A stretch of 64,000 nt of DNA from Candidatus Proximibacter danicus (lineage in GTDB: Bacteria; Pseudomonadota; Gammaproteobacteria; Burkholderiales; Rhodocyclaceae): the NCBI GenBank assembly GCA_016710885.1, contig JADJUC010000002.1:1-64000 (forward strand). The letters are read 5' to 3'. The first letter of the stretch is position 1; every line of letters starts with the position of its first letter. Below are positions 47,291 to 56,300 of the stretch, in pieces. A model generated the notes under the pieces. It saw nothing but the letters and a program-made list of their open reading frames with translations, was not told the DNA's origin and did not search any database. Position numbers and translations under genes: made by a program.

Positions 47291-48789
47291 ACACGCCCGC
47301 AGTGCCCAGCCCCGACTACGCCGCCATCCGCCGGCGCTGCGCCAGCGGCCAACGGCTGGTGCTGGTCACCGGCATCTTCAACATTCTCCACCCCGGCCAC
47401 CTGCGCCTCTTGCGCTTCGCCGCCGAATGCGGCGAATTCCTGGTGGTCGGCGTGCACAGCGACCGTCTGGCGCCGCACGCCTACCTGAACGAGCAGGACC
47501 GGCTGGAAGCGGTCAATGCGGTGAGCTGGGTCGATGCCGCGTTTCTGCTCGACGCCACCGCCGAGGAAGCCATCGTCGCCCTGCGCCCGGACATCGTGGT
47601 CAAGGGCAAGGAGCACGAACAGCAGGACAACCCGGAACGGCGCGTGCTCGACACCTACGGCGGGCGCCTGCTCTTCGGTTCCGGCGACACCACCTTCTCC
47701 TCGCTCAACCTGCTGCGCGAGGAAGCCCGCCAGCCGGCCACCGCCTGCATCCAGGTACCCGCCGACTACGCGCACCGCCACCGCTGCCTGCGCGAGGACA
47801 TCGTGCCGATCATGACGGCGATGGGAGGCCTGCGCGTGGCGGTGATCGGCGACACCATCGTCGACGAATACATCAGTTGCGATCCGCTCGGCATGTCGCA
47901 GGAAGACCCGACCATCGTCGTCACGCCGCTGCTGACGGAAACCTTCGTCGGCGGCGCCGCCATCGTCGCCGCCCATGCCCGCGGACTGGGGGCCGGCGAC
48001 GTTCATTTCTTCTCGGTCACCGGCAGCGACGACAGCCGCCAGCGGGTCGCCGACAGCCTGCGGGAATACGGCGTCAGCGCCACGCTGATCGAGGACAGCA
48101 GCCGGCCGACGACGCTCAAGCAACGTTTCCGCGCCGGGCAGAAAACCCTGCTCCGGGTCAATCATCTGCGCCAGCACAAGATCAGCCCGGAAATCCAGGC
48201 CGCGCTCTATGACGGAATCGCCCGCATCGCCCCGCAGCTCGACCTGCTGATCTTTTCCGACTTCAGCTACGGCGCGCTGCCGCAACCACTGGTCGAACGC
48301 ATCGCCGCGTTGTGCCGGGCGAACGGCGTCAACATGGCCGCCGACAGCCAGAGCTCCTCGCAGATCGGCGACATCGGCCGCTTTGCCGGCATGAACCTGA
48401 TCACCCCCACCGAGCGCGAAGCGCGCATGGCGCTGGGCAACTACGAGGATGGCCTAGTCATCCTCGCCGACCGGCTGCGCCAGAAAACCGCCGCCCGCCA
48501 CGTGCTGGTCACGCTCGGCGCCGAAGGCACGCTGGTTTATGGCGGACCGGACAGCCCATGGATCACCGACCGCCTGCCGGCCATGAACAAGGCGCCGAAG
48601 GATGTCGCTGGCGCCGGCGACAGCCTGCTGGTGGCCTCGGCGATGGCCCTGCAATGCGGCGCCAGCATCTGGCAGGCGGCCTTCATCGGTTCGCTGGCCG
48701 CCGCCTGCCAGGTCAGCCGGCTGGGCAACGTGCCGCTGGCCACCGGCGACATCGTCAACGAACTGCAGGCACGGCACGACGCCTGCTGA
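47287..48789 (+). CDS. Bifunctional heptose-phosphate nucleotidyltransferase/kinase, domains reversed relative to HldE
   Basis: A 500-residue fusion. Residues 20-160 form a cytidylyltransferase-like domain with the nucleotide motif FNILHPGH near 31-38 and LFGSGDTTFSSLNLL, as in the HldE nucleotidyl half. Residues 185-480 form a PfkB/ribokinase domain with VIGDTIVDEYI, SFGGAA-like FVGGAAIVAAHARGLG and the catalytic DVAGAGDSLL near 437. E. coli HldE has kinase first, transferase second; here the order is inverted. Expected reactions are heptose 7-phosphate to the 1,7-bisphosphate and nucleotidyl transfer to heptose 1-phosphate. A GmhA-like isomerase is encoded upstream in the locus. Confidence 0.86.
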   Translation: MNTPAVPSPDYAAIRRRCASGQRLVLVTGIFNILHPGHLRLLRFAAECGEFLVVGVHSDRLAPHAYLNEQDRLEAVNAVSWVDAAFLLDATAEEAIVALRPDIVVKGKEHEQQDNPERRVLDTYGGRLLFGSGDTTFSSLNLLREEARQPATACIQVPADYAHRHRCLREDIVPIMTAMGGLRVAVIGDTIVDEYISCDPLGMSQEDPTIVVTPLLTETFVGGAAIVAAHARGLGAGDVHFFSVTGSDDSRQRVADSLREYGVSATLIEDSSRPTTLKQRFRAGQKTLLRVNHLRQHKISPEIQAALYDGIARIAPQLDLLIFSDFSYGALPQPLVERIAALCRANGVNMAADSQSSSQIGDIGRFAGMNLITPTEREARMALGNYEDGLVILADRLRQKTAARHVLVTLGAEGTLVYGGPDSPWITDRLPAMNKAPKDVAGAGDSLLVASAMALQCGASIWQAAFIGSLAAACQVSRLGNVPLATGDIVNELQARHDAC

Positions 48790-48809
48790 CCGACCCTGCC
48801 CCTGCCCGC

Positions 48810-49688
48810 ATGCGCGCCCTTCTCCTCGCCGCCGGCATCGGCAGCCGCCTCGCTCCGCTGACCGAGGCCCTGCCCAAATGCCTGGCGCCGATCAACGGCG
48901 TACCGCTGCTAGCCTACTGGCTCGACGCGCTGACCGCCTGCGGCATCGAACGCTTCCTGATCAACACCCATCACCTCGCCGACGCGGTCGCCGACTATGT
49001 CCGCCGCTCGCCGTGGGCCGACTGTGTCGATCTGGTGCATGAGGCCGAGCTGCGCGGCACCGGCGGCACACTGCGGGCCAACCGTGGCTGGTGGCAGGAC
49101 GACGGCCTGGTGCTGGTCCACGCCGACAACCTCTGCCATTGCGACTTCGCCGCCTTCATCGCCGCCCACCGGCAGCGCCCGGCGGACATCCTGGCGACGA
49201 TGATGACTTTCGACACCCCCGACCCGCAGTCCTGCGGCATCGTGCTCACCGGCCCCGACCACCGGCTGACGGCCTTCCACGAAAAAGAGGCCGACCTGCC
49301 CGGCTGCCGCGCCAGCGCCGCCGTCTTCATTCTGGCGCCGGAATTCGCCGCGCTGCTCGACACCTTCGATGCCTGCACCGCCATCGATTTCAGCCGCGAC
49401 CTCATTCCGCAGCACCTAACCCGCTTCCAGGCCTGGCACAACGCGCAATTCCACAGCGACATCGGCACCCCGGCCGCCTTTTTGCAGGCACAGCTCGATT
49501 TTGTCTGGCCGGCCCCAGAACAGGCCCCGGCCGCCGCCGTGTCAGCGCCTGTCCTGGCCGGACTGACCGCCATCGCCGGCAGCGAGTGGACCATCCGGCG
49601 CGAGGTACCGCCGGGTTTCTCGGCCGCCGCCACCTTCCGCCAGAGCGGAAAGCGCATACTGGCAGCCAGCACCGGAAAAACCGAATGA
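48810..49688 (+). CDS. Sugar-phosphate nucleotidyltransferase
   Basis: A 292-residue NTP-transferase-type protein. The nucleotide signature is LLLAAGIGSRLAPLT followed by PKCLAPINGVPLL, the metal-binding acidic residues are in VLVHADNLCHCDF, and the family end is shown by HSDIGTPAAFLQAQ. It most resembles mannose-1-phosphate guanylyltransferase/HddC type enzymes and could activate a heptose as an NDP sugar. The last 60 residues are an extra tail of unknown use. It overlaps the next gene by ATGA. Confidence 0.85.
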   Translation: MRALLLAAGIGSRLAPLTEALPKCLAPINGVPLLAYWLDALTACGIERFLINTHHLADAVADYVRRSPWADCVDLVHEAELRGTGGTLRANRGWWQDDGLVLVHADNLCHCDFAAFIAAHRQRPADILATMMTFDTPDPQSCGIVLTGPDHRLTAFHEKEADLPGCRASAAVFILAPEFAALLDTFDACTAIDFSRDLIPQHLTRFQAWHNAQFHSDIGTPAAFLQAQLDFVWPAPEQAPAAAVSAPVLAGLTAIAGSEWTIRREVPPGFSAAATFRQSGKRILAASTGKTE

Positions 49689-50812
49689 GCCTCTACGACA
49701 GCAACAAGGTCCTGCAGCACCTCGACGTCCTCGAAGCGGTCGCCGCCGGCGCCACGCCCGCACCGACCCATGTCCGCATCGAACCGACCGAGGCCTGCAA
49801 TTTCCGCTGCCGCTTCTGCTGGACGCAGGATCCGGAGCGCCTTGAAGCCCTGCGCGGCTTCGCCGACTTCGACAGCACCGGCGCCCGCCGCTTCGAGCTG
49901 CCCCGGCTGCTGGCGCTGATCGACGAGTTGGCCGACGCCGGCACCAAGGCCGTGTCCTTCGTCGCCGTCGGCGACCCGCTGGTCTATCCGCAGATCGAGC
50001 GGGTCATTGCCCGCGCCCGCGAGCGGCAACTGGCAATCGGCGTCACCTCCAACCTGGCGATGAAACTGTCGCCGGCGCTGGTTCAGGAACTCGCAGCATG
50101 CAATTGGGTCCGTTGGAGCATGAACGCCGGCAGCGAGGCTGCCTACATCGCCGTCAACCAGCCGCGCACGCACGACCAGCACGCCGTCTACCGGCGCGTC
50201 CAGGACAACGTCACGGCCATCCTCGAAGCCAGGCGCCGGCTTGGCTCGGCGATGAAGCTCAACGCCAGCGTCGTGGTTTCCGAATGGAACGAGGCCGACA
50301 TCGAGGGGGCGGCAGAATTCGCCTCGCGACTGGGCATCGACAGCGTCTCCTTCCGCCCGGATATGGGGCATCAGCGGCAGGACAAACCCTCGCAGGCCAA
50401 TGACCGCAACGCCGCCGCCCTGGCGGCCGTGCAAGCCCGGTTCACGACGCCGGGCTTCGCGGTTCATGTGGAAACCGAGCGGCAGGAAGAGGTCGTTTTC
50501 ATCGAAAAGGACCGGGACGTGGTGTGCCATTACTCCAACCACTCCATCTACATCGCTGCCAACGGCGATGTCTACCCCTGCTGCTATACCCGCAGCGACA
50601 AACGCTACGTCATCGGCAACATCGCCGGGCAAGCCTTTGCCGAGTTCTGGCACAGCCCGGCCAGACAGGCGCATTTCCGGACGCTCAGCATCGCCAGTTG
50701 CCCGTCCTGCCCCTACTACGACATCAATGCCCAGCTACGGGGACTCTACGAAGGCCAGGCGTCGCCGCAGGAACTTCACGTTCCTGGCATCAGCCCTGAT
50801 CCGTTCGTATGA
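49685..50812 (+). CDS. Radical SAM protein 4 (SPASM)
   Basis: A 375-residue radical SAM enzyme. Cluster motif CNFRCRFC (C38, C42, C45); then a SAM-binding strand FVAVGDPLVYP in place of GGEP, and NAGSEAAY for the next strand. The C-terminal SPASM-like part has DVYPCCYTRSD and CPSCPYYD, typical for auxiliary clusters. Substrate unknown. Translationally coupled on both sides. Confidence 0.86.
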   Translation: MSLYDSNKVLQHLDVLEAVAAGATPAPTHVRIEPTEACNFRCRFCWTQDPERLEALRGFADFDSTGARRFELPRLLALIDELADAGTKAVSFVAVGDPLVYPQIERVIARARERQLAIGVTSNLAMKLSPALVQELAACNWVRWSMNAGSEAAYIAVNQPRTHDQHAVYRRVQDNVTAILEARRRLGSAMKLNASVVVSEWNEADIEGAAEFASRLGIDSVSFRPDMGHQRQDKPSQANDRNAAALAAVQARFTTPGFAVHVETERQEEVVFIEKDRDVVCHYSNHSIYIAANGDVYPCCYTRSDKRYVIGNIAGQAFAEFWHSPARQAHFRTLSIASCPSCPYYDINAQLRGLYEGQASPQELHVPGISPDPFV

Positions 50813-52866
50813 GACCTGACATCGAGGCAAGCATGCACGCCAAGCCCTTGCGCATCAGTTTTGCCGATCTCACGCACACCGGGCAGGTGATCGCGTCGAA
50901 CACCTTTCCCCTCGGGGTCTCGCTGGTCGCCGCGTTTGCCCGCGAGAACGCGCGGACGCCACTGGCGGTGGAAGTGTTCAAGTATCCCGACGACTTTGCC
51001 GCCTACCTGGATCGCGCCATCCCCGACATCGCCTGCTTTTCCAATTTCTCCTGGAACATGCAGTTGAGCACAGGCTACGCAGCGGCCATCAAGCGCCGGG
51101 CTCCACAAACGATCGCTGTTTTTGGCGGGCCGAATTACCCGCTGACGGCCGAGGAGCAGGCGGATTTCCTCAAGGCCCACCCGGAAATCGATTTCTACGT
51201 CTGGCTGGAAGGCGAAGGCGCCTTCGTCCGTCTCCTCGACGCCCTGGCCGATTGCGGTTTTTCGGCGGAGAAACTGAAGGCCAGCGGGCAACTGATTCCC
51301 GGCGTTCACTATCTCGACCCTGCCGGCAAACTGGTTGCCGGCCCATTGGGGCCGCGGCTGAACGATCTGACGAAAATCCCGTCACCGTATTGCAGCGGAC
51401 TGAACGACAAGTTCTTCGACGACGTGCTGATCCCGATGATCCAGACCAATCGGGGCTGTCCCTACCAATGCACTTTCTGCACCGAGGGCCAGGACTACTA
51501 CAACAAGATCCACTGGTCGGCCCGCAAGCGCATCGACGATGACCTGAAATACATTGCCGAGCGGGTCCGGGTTCCCGACCTGATCATTGTCGATTCCAAT
51601 TTCGGCATGTTCAAGGAAGACCTGGAAACCTGCCAGACCCTGGCCGAACTCCAGGAAACGCGGCACTGGCCGAAGCACATCCACGTCTCGGCCGGCAAGA
51701 ACCGCAAGGAGCGTGTCCTTGAAGCCGCGGCCACGGTCAAGGGCGCCATCAACCTTTCCGCCACCATCCAGTCGATCGACGACCACGTCCTCGAACTGGT
51801 CAAGCGGCGCAACATCTCGGTCGAACAGATCGTTGACGTCGGCAAGCAGGCCGAGGCCCCGGGTGCCAACAGCTACTCCGAGATCATCCTGTGCCTGCCG
51901 GGTGACACGCTGACCTCGCACTACCGCAGCGTATTCACCATGATGGACGTCGGCATCAACTTCCTGCGCATGTACCAGTTGATGATGCTGCCCGGCTCCG
52001 ATCTGTCCAGTCAGGCCACCCGTCAGCGCTTCGGCATGCACACGCGCTATCGCGTGCTTCCGCGCTGCTTCGGTTCGTACAAGGTTTTCGGGGACGACCG
52101 GGCCTTTTGGGAAATCGAGGAAATCTGCATCGAAAACAGCACCATGCCCTACGGCGATTACCTGGATTGCCGCGAACTCAACCTCACCGCGGAGCTCTTC
52201 TACAACAGCGGCTCGTTCCGCGAATTGCTGAATTTCCTGAGCCTGAAAGGTATCAAGCCCTCGGCGCTGATGGCCGCGGTGCATGCCGCGCGCCGCGCCG
52301 GCGACCCGGAACTCACCGCCCTCTACGCAGGTTTTCGCGACGAAACCCACTCCAGCCTATGGAGCAGCCGCGACGATCTCGAGACCTTCATCGCCACACC
52401 GGGCACCGTGGACCGCTACATCAGCGGCGAGTTGGGCAACAACGAACTGTTCAAGTATCGCGCCCAGGGCTTTTTCCACACCCAGAAAGCGCTGCACCGC
52501 ATCCTGTTTACGGCGGCCCGTCAGCAAATGGCGCCAATGGTCACAACGACCGCCCTCGAATTGGACTACCTCGCCGAACTGGAACGTTACAGCCTGCTCA
52601 AGAAATCTGCCTTGCTGGCCGTAGATGAAACATTGTCCGATAACTTCAGCTTCGATTTCATGGCACTTGAGAAAGCAGGGTTTCACGATCATCCCGCGTC
52701 GCATCATCTCGCCCGGAGCCAAACGCTGCAGTTCGACCACAGCGCTGAGCAATGCGAGCTGATCGCCAGCTATATCAAGCAATATGGCACGACGCTGAAC
52801 GGGCTTGGCCGAATTGTGCTGCGCAGCCATGTAAACAAGCTTCATCGCCAAGCACGGACCTGCTGA
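50809..52866 (+). CDS. Radical SAM protein 5 with B12-binding-like domain (large)
   Basis: A 685-residue protein, the largest radical SAM in the locus. Residues 10-190 form a cobalamin-binding-like Rossmann domain (FSNFSWNMQLSTGYAAAIK; VFGGPNYPLTAEEQADFL; YVWLEGEGAFVRLLDAL). The radical SAM core has CPYQCTFC (C217, C221, C224) and DSNFGMFKEDLETCQ. The C-terminal 230 residues are helical with no recognised domain. An alternative ATG at 50833 has GAGG nearby and may be the true start. It overlaps the preceding gene by ATGA. Acceptor unknown. Confidence 0.84.
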   Translation: MRPDIEASMHAKPLRISFADLTHTGQVIASNTFPLGVSLVAAFARENARTPLAVEVFKYPDDFAAYLDRAIPDIACFSNFSWNMQLSTGYAAAIKRRAPQTIAVFGGPNYPLTAEEQADFLKAHPEIDFYVWLEGEGAFVRLLDALADCGFSAEKLKASGQLIPGVHYLDPAGKLVAGPLGPRLNDLTKIPSPYCSGLNDKFFDDVLIPMIQTNRGCPYQCTFCTEGQDYYNKIHWSARKRIDDDLKYIAERVRVPDLIIVDSNFGMFKEDLETCQTLAELQETRHWPKHIHVSAGKNRKERVLEAAATVKGAINLSATIQSIDDHVLELVKRRNISVEQIVDVGKQAEAPGANSYSEIILCLPGDTLTSHYRSVFTMMDVGINFLRMYQLMMLPGSDLSSQATRQRFGMHTRYRVLPRCFGSYKVFGDDRAFWEIEEICIENSTMPYGDYLDCRELNLTAELFYNSGSFRELLNFLSLKGIKPSALMAAVHAARRAGDPELTALYAGFRDETHSSLWSSRDDLETFIATPGTVDRYISGELGNNELFKYRAQGFFHTQKALHRILFTAARQQMAPMVTTTALELDYLAELERYSLLKKSALLAVDETLSDNFSFDFMALEKAGFHDHPASHHLARSQTLQFDHSAEQCELIASYIKQYGTTLNGLGRIVLRSHVNKLHRQARTC

Positions 52867-52878
52867 CAGGAAAACCCG

Positions 52879-54084
52879 TTGAATCCCTGCAAACGCCTCT
52901 TGCTGCTGATCCCGGATCGGGAAACCTATTACTCGACCACCGCCTACTCGATCGTCAAGGCCGCCAATCAGTTGGGGGTCGATGCGACCTTTGTCGGCGG
53001 GCTGCGCACGCCGGAGGAGCACGCCAAGGTCGTGGCGCGTTACGCCCCGGACGTAGTTTTCGAGTTCAACCAGTCGCGCAACGAGGCCCACGGCGCGATC
53101 CCCAGGCAAGTCCGCCACATCTGCTGGGTGCAGGACCCGCGCGGTGGCGCCGGCGACGGCGACCTGCTGGCCAACAACCCGCATTTCGGCGGCAGCGACA
53201 TCATCTACACCTACGGCGCCGCGGAAAAGTGCAACCTCGACCCCGCCAAGTACCCGGATTCCTTCTGGGGCGTGCTCTACTACGGCGTCGATCCCGACTT
53301 CTTCCACCCCGATCCGAAAACGCCCTTCCTGCGCAATTCGAGCTTCTGCGGCTACATCCCGCCGCTGGTGCCGCAGATGGACGACCAGCCTTTTCTCAGC
53401 CTGGGCAACCGCCATCTGACCTATGGCGAACTGACTTACTACATGGTGCGGGAGAAGTGCGCAGACGCCCGTTTATCCCCGGCCAGACTGCACGAATTGA
53501 TCCTGGACAAGATCAACAGCCACTTCGGCATCGCGATGAGCATCGAGGAGTTTCGCGCCACGGTCGGCAAGATGCCCGCGCTGCGTCGCTTCGACCTCGA
53601 CCTGCCGCGACTACCCGACCGCGAGCGCCTGGTCGACGCCGCCCTGCCCTTCGGCGGGCTGGAACTCTTCGGCCCCAATACCTGGCTGACCTGGCCGAAG
53701 TACCGCCCGTATTACCGGCACATGCTCAACTGGCGCACCGACCTCGCCGACGTTTATCGCAGCTCGATCATCAACCTGCACAACGGTCTGGAAACCATCA
53801 GCCAACCGCGCAGCATGGAGATCATGGCCAGCGGAGGCCTGTTGTTCACCCATTCGCCGATCAACGTCCCCGACGACCCGGATTTCGCCCGCCTGATTCC
53901 CGGCGTGCACTATGCCGAATTCCCGGAAAGCGCGCCGGACCATGCCGAAATCATGATCGAACACTACCTCAAGCACCCGGACGAGGCGCGCCGCATCGGG
54001 CTGGCCGGCGCCGAGGAAATGCATGCCAGCCACCTCTGGCGGCACCGGATGACACGAATCTTCGCCGACCTCTCGGCCCTCTGA
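52879..54084 (+). CDS. CgeB-like glycosyltransferase 1
   Basis: A 401-residue GT-B-like protein with a TTG start (AGGAAA upstream). N-terminal LLLIPDRETYYSTTAYSI and VFEFNQSRNE; C-terminal half with FGPNTWLTWPKYRPYYR, SIINLHNGLETISQPRSMEIMASGGLL and the late helix EEMHASHLWRHRM, which resembles the CgeB/glycosyltransferase group 1 pattern that binds the nucleotide sugar. It is clearly paralogous to the gene at 55065. By family, it adds a sugar to a protein or lipid carrier. It directly precedes an epimerase. Confidence 0.75.
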   Translation: MNPCKRLLLLIPDRETYYSTTAYSIVKAANQLGVDATFVGGLRTPEEHAKVVARYAPDVVFEFNQSRNEAHGAIPRQVRHICWVQDPRGGAGDGDLLANNPHFGGSDIIYTYGAAEKCNLDPAKYPDSFWGVLYYGVDPDFFHPDPKTPFLRNSSFCGYIPPLVPQMDDQPFLSLGNRHLTYGELTYYMVREKCADARLSPARLHELILDKINSHFGIAMSIEEFRATVGKMPALRRFDLDLPRLPDRERLVDAALPFGGLELFGPNTWLTWPKYRPYYRHMLNWRTDLADVYRSSIINLHNGLETISQPRSMEIMASGGLLFTHSPINVPDDPDFARLIPGVHYAEFPESAPDHAEIMIEHYLKHPDEARRIGLAGAEEMHASHLWRHRMTRIFADLSAL

Positions 54085-54101
54085 TGGCAAGGAACAAGCT
54101 C

Positions 54102-55053
54102 ATGAAAATACTGGTCACCGGCGCCTGCGGCTACAAGGGCAGCGTCCTCGTTCCCAAGCTCCTGGCCCAGGGCCACGAGGTCGTCGCCGTCGACCTGATG
54201 TGGTTCGGCAACCACCTCGCCGCGCACCCGGCGCTCACCGTACACCGGCTCGACGTGCGCGACACCGACCGTCTGCCGCTGGCCGGCGTCGAGGCCATCA
54301 TCCACCTCTCGTCGGTGGCCAACGACCCCTGCGGCGACCTCGACCCCAAGCTGACCTGGGAGATCAGCGCGCTGGCCACCATGCAACTGGCCGACCGCGC
54401 CGTCCGCCATGGCGTCGGCCAGTTCATCTACGCCTCGTCGGGCAGCGTCTATGGCGTCAGCGACGCCGAACAGGTGACCGAAGACCTCGAACTGCGCCCG
54501 CTCTCGGAGTACAACAAGACCAAGATGGTCTCCGAGCGGGTGCTGCTCAGCTACGCCGACCGGATGGCGGTGCAGATCGTGCGCCCGGCCACCGTCTGCG
54601 GCTACTCGCCGCGCATGCGTCTCGACGTTTCGGTGGAACATGCTGACCATGCAGGCGCTGACCCGGCAACTGATCACTGTTTTCGGCGGCGCCCAGACCC
54701 GCCCCAACATCCACATCGACGACATCACCGATCTCTACCTGTTCCTGCTCGACCACCCGCAACACCGGGGCATCTACAACGCCGGTTTCGAGAACCTGTC
54801 CATCCTCGAAATCGCGCAGCGGGTAACGGCGCTGGCCCCCGCTGAAATCCGGGTCAGCGAATCGTCGGACCCGCGCTCCTACCGCGTCAATTCCGACAAG
54901 CTCCTGGCCACCGGCTTCTGCCCGAAAAAATCGGTGGCCGACGCGATCCGCGAGCTGGTAGCGCTTTATCGCGACGGCGCGCTGACCGACCAGCCGATCC
55001 ACCACAACCTGGCCTGGATGCAGCGTACCGTCTGCACGCCGGCAACGGCCTGA
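54102..55053 (+). pseudogene. NAD-dependent nucleotide-sugar epimerase, frameshifted
   Basis: Two frames join into an extended SDR of about 317 residues. From ATG 54102 (AAGGAA upstream; another start at 54084) it reads MKILVTGACGYKGSVLVPKLL, IIHLSSVANDPCGDLDPKL, IYASSGSVYGVSD, the catalytic YNKTKMVSE and VRPATVCGYSPRMRLDVSV. One extra G at about 54635 shifts the frame; the next frame resumes with NMLTMQALTRQLITVFGG and NIHIDDITDLYLFLLD. The expected product is a nucleotide-sugar epimerase or dehydratase. It sits between two CgeB-like paralogues. Confidence 0.83.
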
Positions 55054-55064
55054 AGCAAACGCCC

Positions 55065-56279
55065 ATGAAGTCGATCCGCAAGCTCACGCTGGCCATCCCG
55101 AACCGCGACGATTACTACCTCAATATCGCGCTCGGCATGATGAAGGCCTTCGCCCAGCGCGGCGTCGAGTGCCTGATCGCCGACGACGCCTCCGATCCCG
55201 AAAGCTTCCGCCGCCATCTCGGTGAAAACCGGCCGGATGCCATCTTCGAGATCAACCGCACACGCAACCAGTCGGGCGACCTGATTCCCCGCGATATCCC
55301 GCACATCGCCTGGCTGCAGGACATGCGCTGCCACGGCCGGCTGCACTGCGCCGACCGCCAGTTCGGCGGCAGCGAGATCGTCTACACGCTGCTGCACCCG
55401 GAGAACTTCGGCCTCGACCCGGCCGCCCACCCGCAAGCGAAATGGGGCGTGCTGCACACCGGCGTCGACTCGGACATCTTCCACCCCGACGCCAGCGCCC
55501 GCCCCAGCCGCCAGTTCGCCCTCTGCGGCTACCTGCCGCTGCTCATCCCCGGCGGCTTCGAGGACGATGTCCCTTTCGTCGCCGCCAACGGCAAGACCCT
55601 GACCCTAGGCGAAATGCGTCGCTGCCTGCTAGTCGAGCACCAGGCCGGGATCGGCAAGCTGAACCTGCCCGACGTGCATCGCCTGATCCTCGACAAGATC
55701 AACGCCACCTTCGACAGCGGCCTGTCGCTGGCCCAGTTCCACGAACTGTTCGGCCAGCCCGAAAGCTTCGGCGGCTGGCCCTTCCTGCTCTACCTCGACA
55801 CCGAGTTGCCGCGCATTCCGGAGCGCACCCGCCTGATCGACGCCGCCATCCGCCTCGGCGACCTGGAAATCTACGGCCCGCAGAGCTGGCTCGGCTGGCC
55901 GAACTACCGCCCCTACTACCGCCGCATGCTGGCCTGGCGCAGCGAACTGGCCGACATCTACCGGACGACGCGGATCAACCTGCACAACGGCGCTTTCGGC
56001 ATGCATTCACGCGTCCTCGAATGCATGGCCAGCGGCGGCGCCATCGCCGCCAATGCCACCGATTTCGACGACCGGGGCCAGGACATCGGCGCAAATTTCG
56101 AGGAAGGCGTGCACTATATCCGGTACGATTTCGACAATGTCGACGCGGTGCTGGCCGCCCATGCTGCCGACCCGCAGCGACTTGCCGCCATCGGCCGCGC
56201 GGCGGCGCAGGCGGTGACGGCCCGGCATCTGTGGTGCCACCGCATCGACACCATTCTGGCCGACATTGCCGCGCTGTAA
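55065..56279 (+). CDS. CgeB-like glycosyltransferase 2
   Basis: A 404-residue paralogue of the 52879 protein: ALGMMKAFAQRG, FEINRTRNQSGDLIPRDIPHIAWLQD, WLGWPNYRPYYRRMLAWRSEL and INLHNGAFGMHSRVLECMASGGAI align well by eye. The pair suggests duplication around the epimerase and two successive transfers with related donors. Start is the ATG at 55065. Confidence 0.76.
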   Translation: MKSIRKLTLAIPNRDDYYLNIALGMMKAFAQRGVECLIADDASDPESFRRHLGENRPDAIFEINRTRNQSGDLIPRDIPHIAWLQDMRCHGRLHCADRQFGGSEIVYTLLHPENFGLDPAAHPQAKWGVLHTGVDSDIFHPDASARPSRQFALCGYLPLLIPGGFEDDVPFVAANGKTLTLGEMRRCLLVEHQAGIGKLNLPDVHRLILDKINATFDSGLSLAQFHELFGQPESFGGWPFLLYLDTELPRIPERTRLIDAAIRLGDLEIYGPQSWLGWPNYRPYYRRMLAWRSELADIYRTTRINLHNGAFGMHSRVLECMASGGAIAANATDFDDRGQDIGANFEEGVHYIRYDFDNVDAVLAAHAADPQRLAAIGRAAAQAVTARHLWCHRIDTILADIAAL

Positions 56280-56300
56280 CGGGAAACCCTGGACAAGCCC

